64,000 bases of DNA from Azorinus chamasolen (Eukaryota; Mollusca; Bivalvia; Cardiida; Solecurtidae): positions 37,951,246-38,015,245 of the forward strand of contig OY755251.1 in the NCBI GenBank assembly GCA_963576725.1. Reading direction: 5' to 3'. Position 1 is the stretch's first letter; each line of letters begins with the position of its first letter. A program made the position numbers and the translations under genes. The notes under the pieces were generated by a model. That model worked only from the letters and a program-made list of their open reading frames with translations. It had not been told where the DNA came from and searched no databases. Positions 63,801 to 64,000 of the stretch are shown piece by piece.

Positions 63801-64000
63801 AGGACCATAACTCTTAAAATATGCATGACAGAGTAATGGGCCTAATGGCCATATAAAAGATTATTAGGGCAAATAACTAAAACGTTTGAAAGGAACAGCT
63901 GTACTGATGTTGAACATTGACAAAAAGTCAAAGTTTTAGCACAAAGTCAACCAAGACAACATTAATCATCGCCATACCTAAACATTTTCCCTTCAAAAAC
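63801..64000. other. Window end, nothing recognised
   Basis: A-rich sequence with GGACCATAACTC, a phrase common in the Helitron-like arrays; possibly the edge of another array. Confidence 0.4.

Overview
The window reads as nuclear DNA of an animal, most likely a bivalve-type mollusc. Genes are split by GT/AG introns, the intergenic and intronic DNA is AT-rich and packed with short inverted-repeat transposons, and there are tandem arrays ending in (CGGA)n or (CGAC)n runs and terminal hairpins. The species cannot be fixed from the sequence alone.

Two host genes can be rebuilt exon by exon with matching splice phases. (1) On the + strand, 4788-15284, lie the last six exons of an ionotropic glutamate receptor: the end of ligand lobe S1, M1, pore loop, M3, lobe S2, M4 and the stop. 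The 5' exons lie before the window or were not recognised. The intron that splits the pore loop holds seven decayed tandem copies of the start of the next exon. (2) On the - strand, 59657-38703, lies a complete four-exon beta-class carbonic anhydrase of 254 codons. Its first exon is separated from the rest by a 16.3 kb intron that has become a graveyard of retrotransposons.

Everything else is repeats. TTAA-flanked MITEs called family A here carry a central hairpin with arms GCAAACAGAG...CTCTGTTTGC. TTAA-flanked MITEs of family B carry a hairpin with arms GAAACCATTGTGATAAATAG and its complement. pogo/Tigger-like MITEs of families C and D have TACAGT ends. These elements sit inside one another repeatedly. 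There is also a 959 bp long-TIR element with an 8 bp target duplication, a Tc1 transposase gene with one frameshift, a decayed mariner, and a mariner-type MITE.

Tandem arrays bounded by ACAAGA... and ...GAGCTAAAA hairpin ends, resembling non-autonomous Helitrons, hold units of about 115-170 bp. One array is exactly periodic at 145 bp and repeats nuclear-receptor half-sites. Within carbonic anhydrase intron 1 are a CR1-like LINE inserted in an older LINE, a Gypsy LTR element in which a LINE fragment occupies the place of the gag end and protease, and a 378 bp TRIM element (LTRs of 142 and 140 bp, primer-binding site and polypurine tract).

The most unusual observations are the TRIM whose LTRs contain a tRNA-like sequence with A and B boxes; the same GCTCC/GGAGC hairpin core at the centre of several otherwise unrelated MITE families; the tandem pore-exon fragments; and the 145 bp satellite with seven regularly spaced inverted AGGTCA sites.
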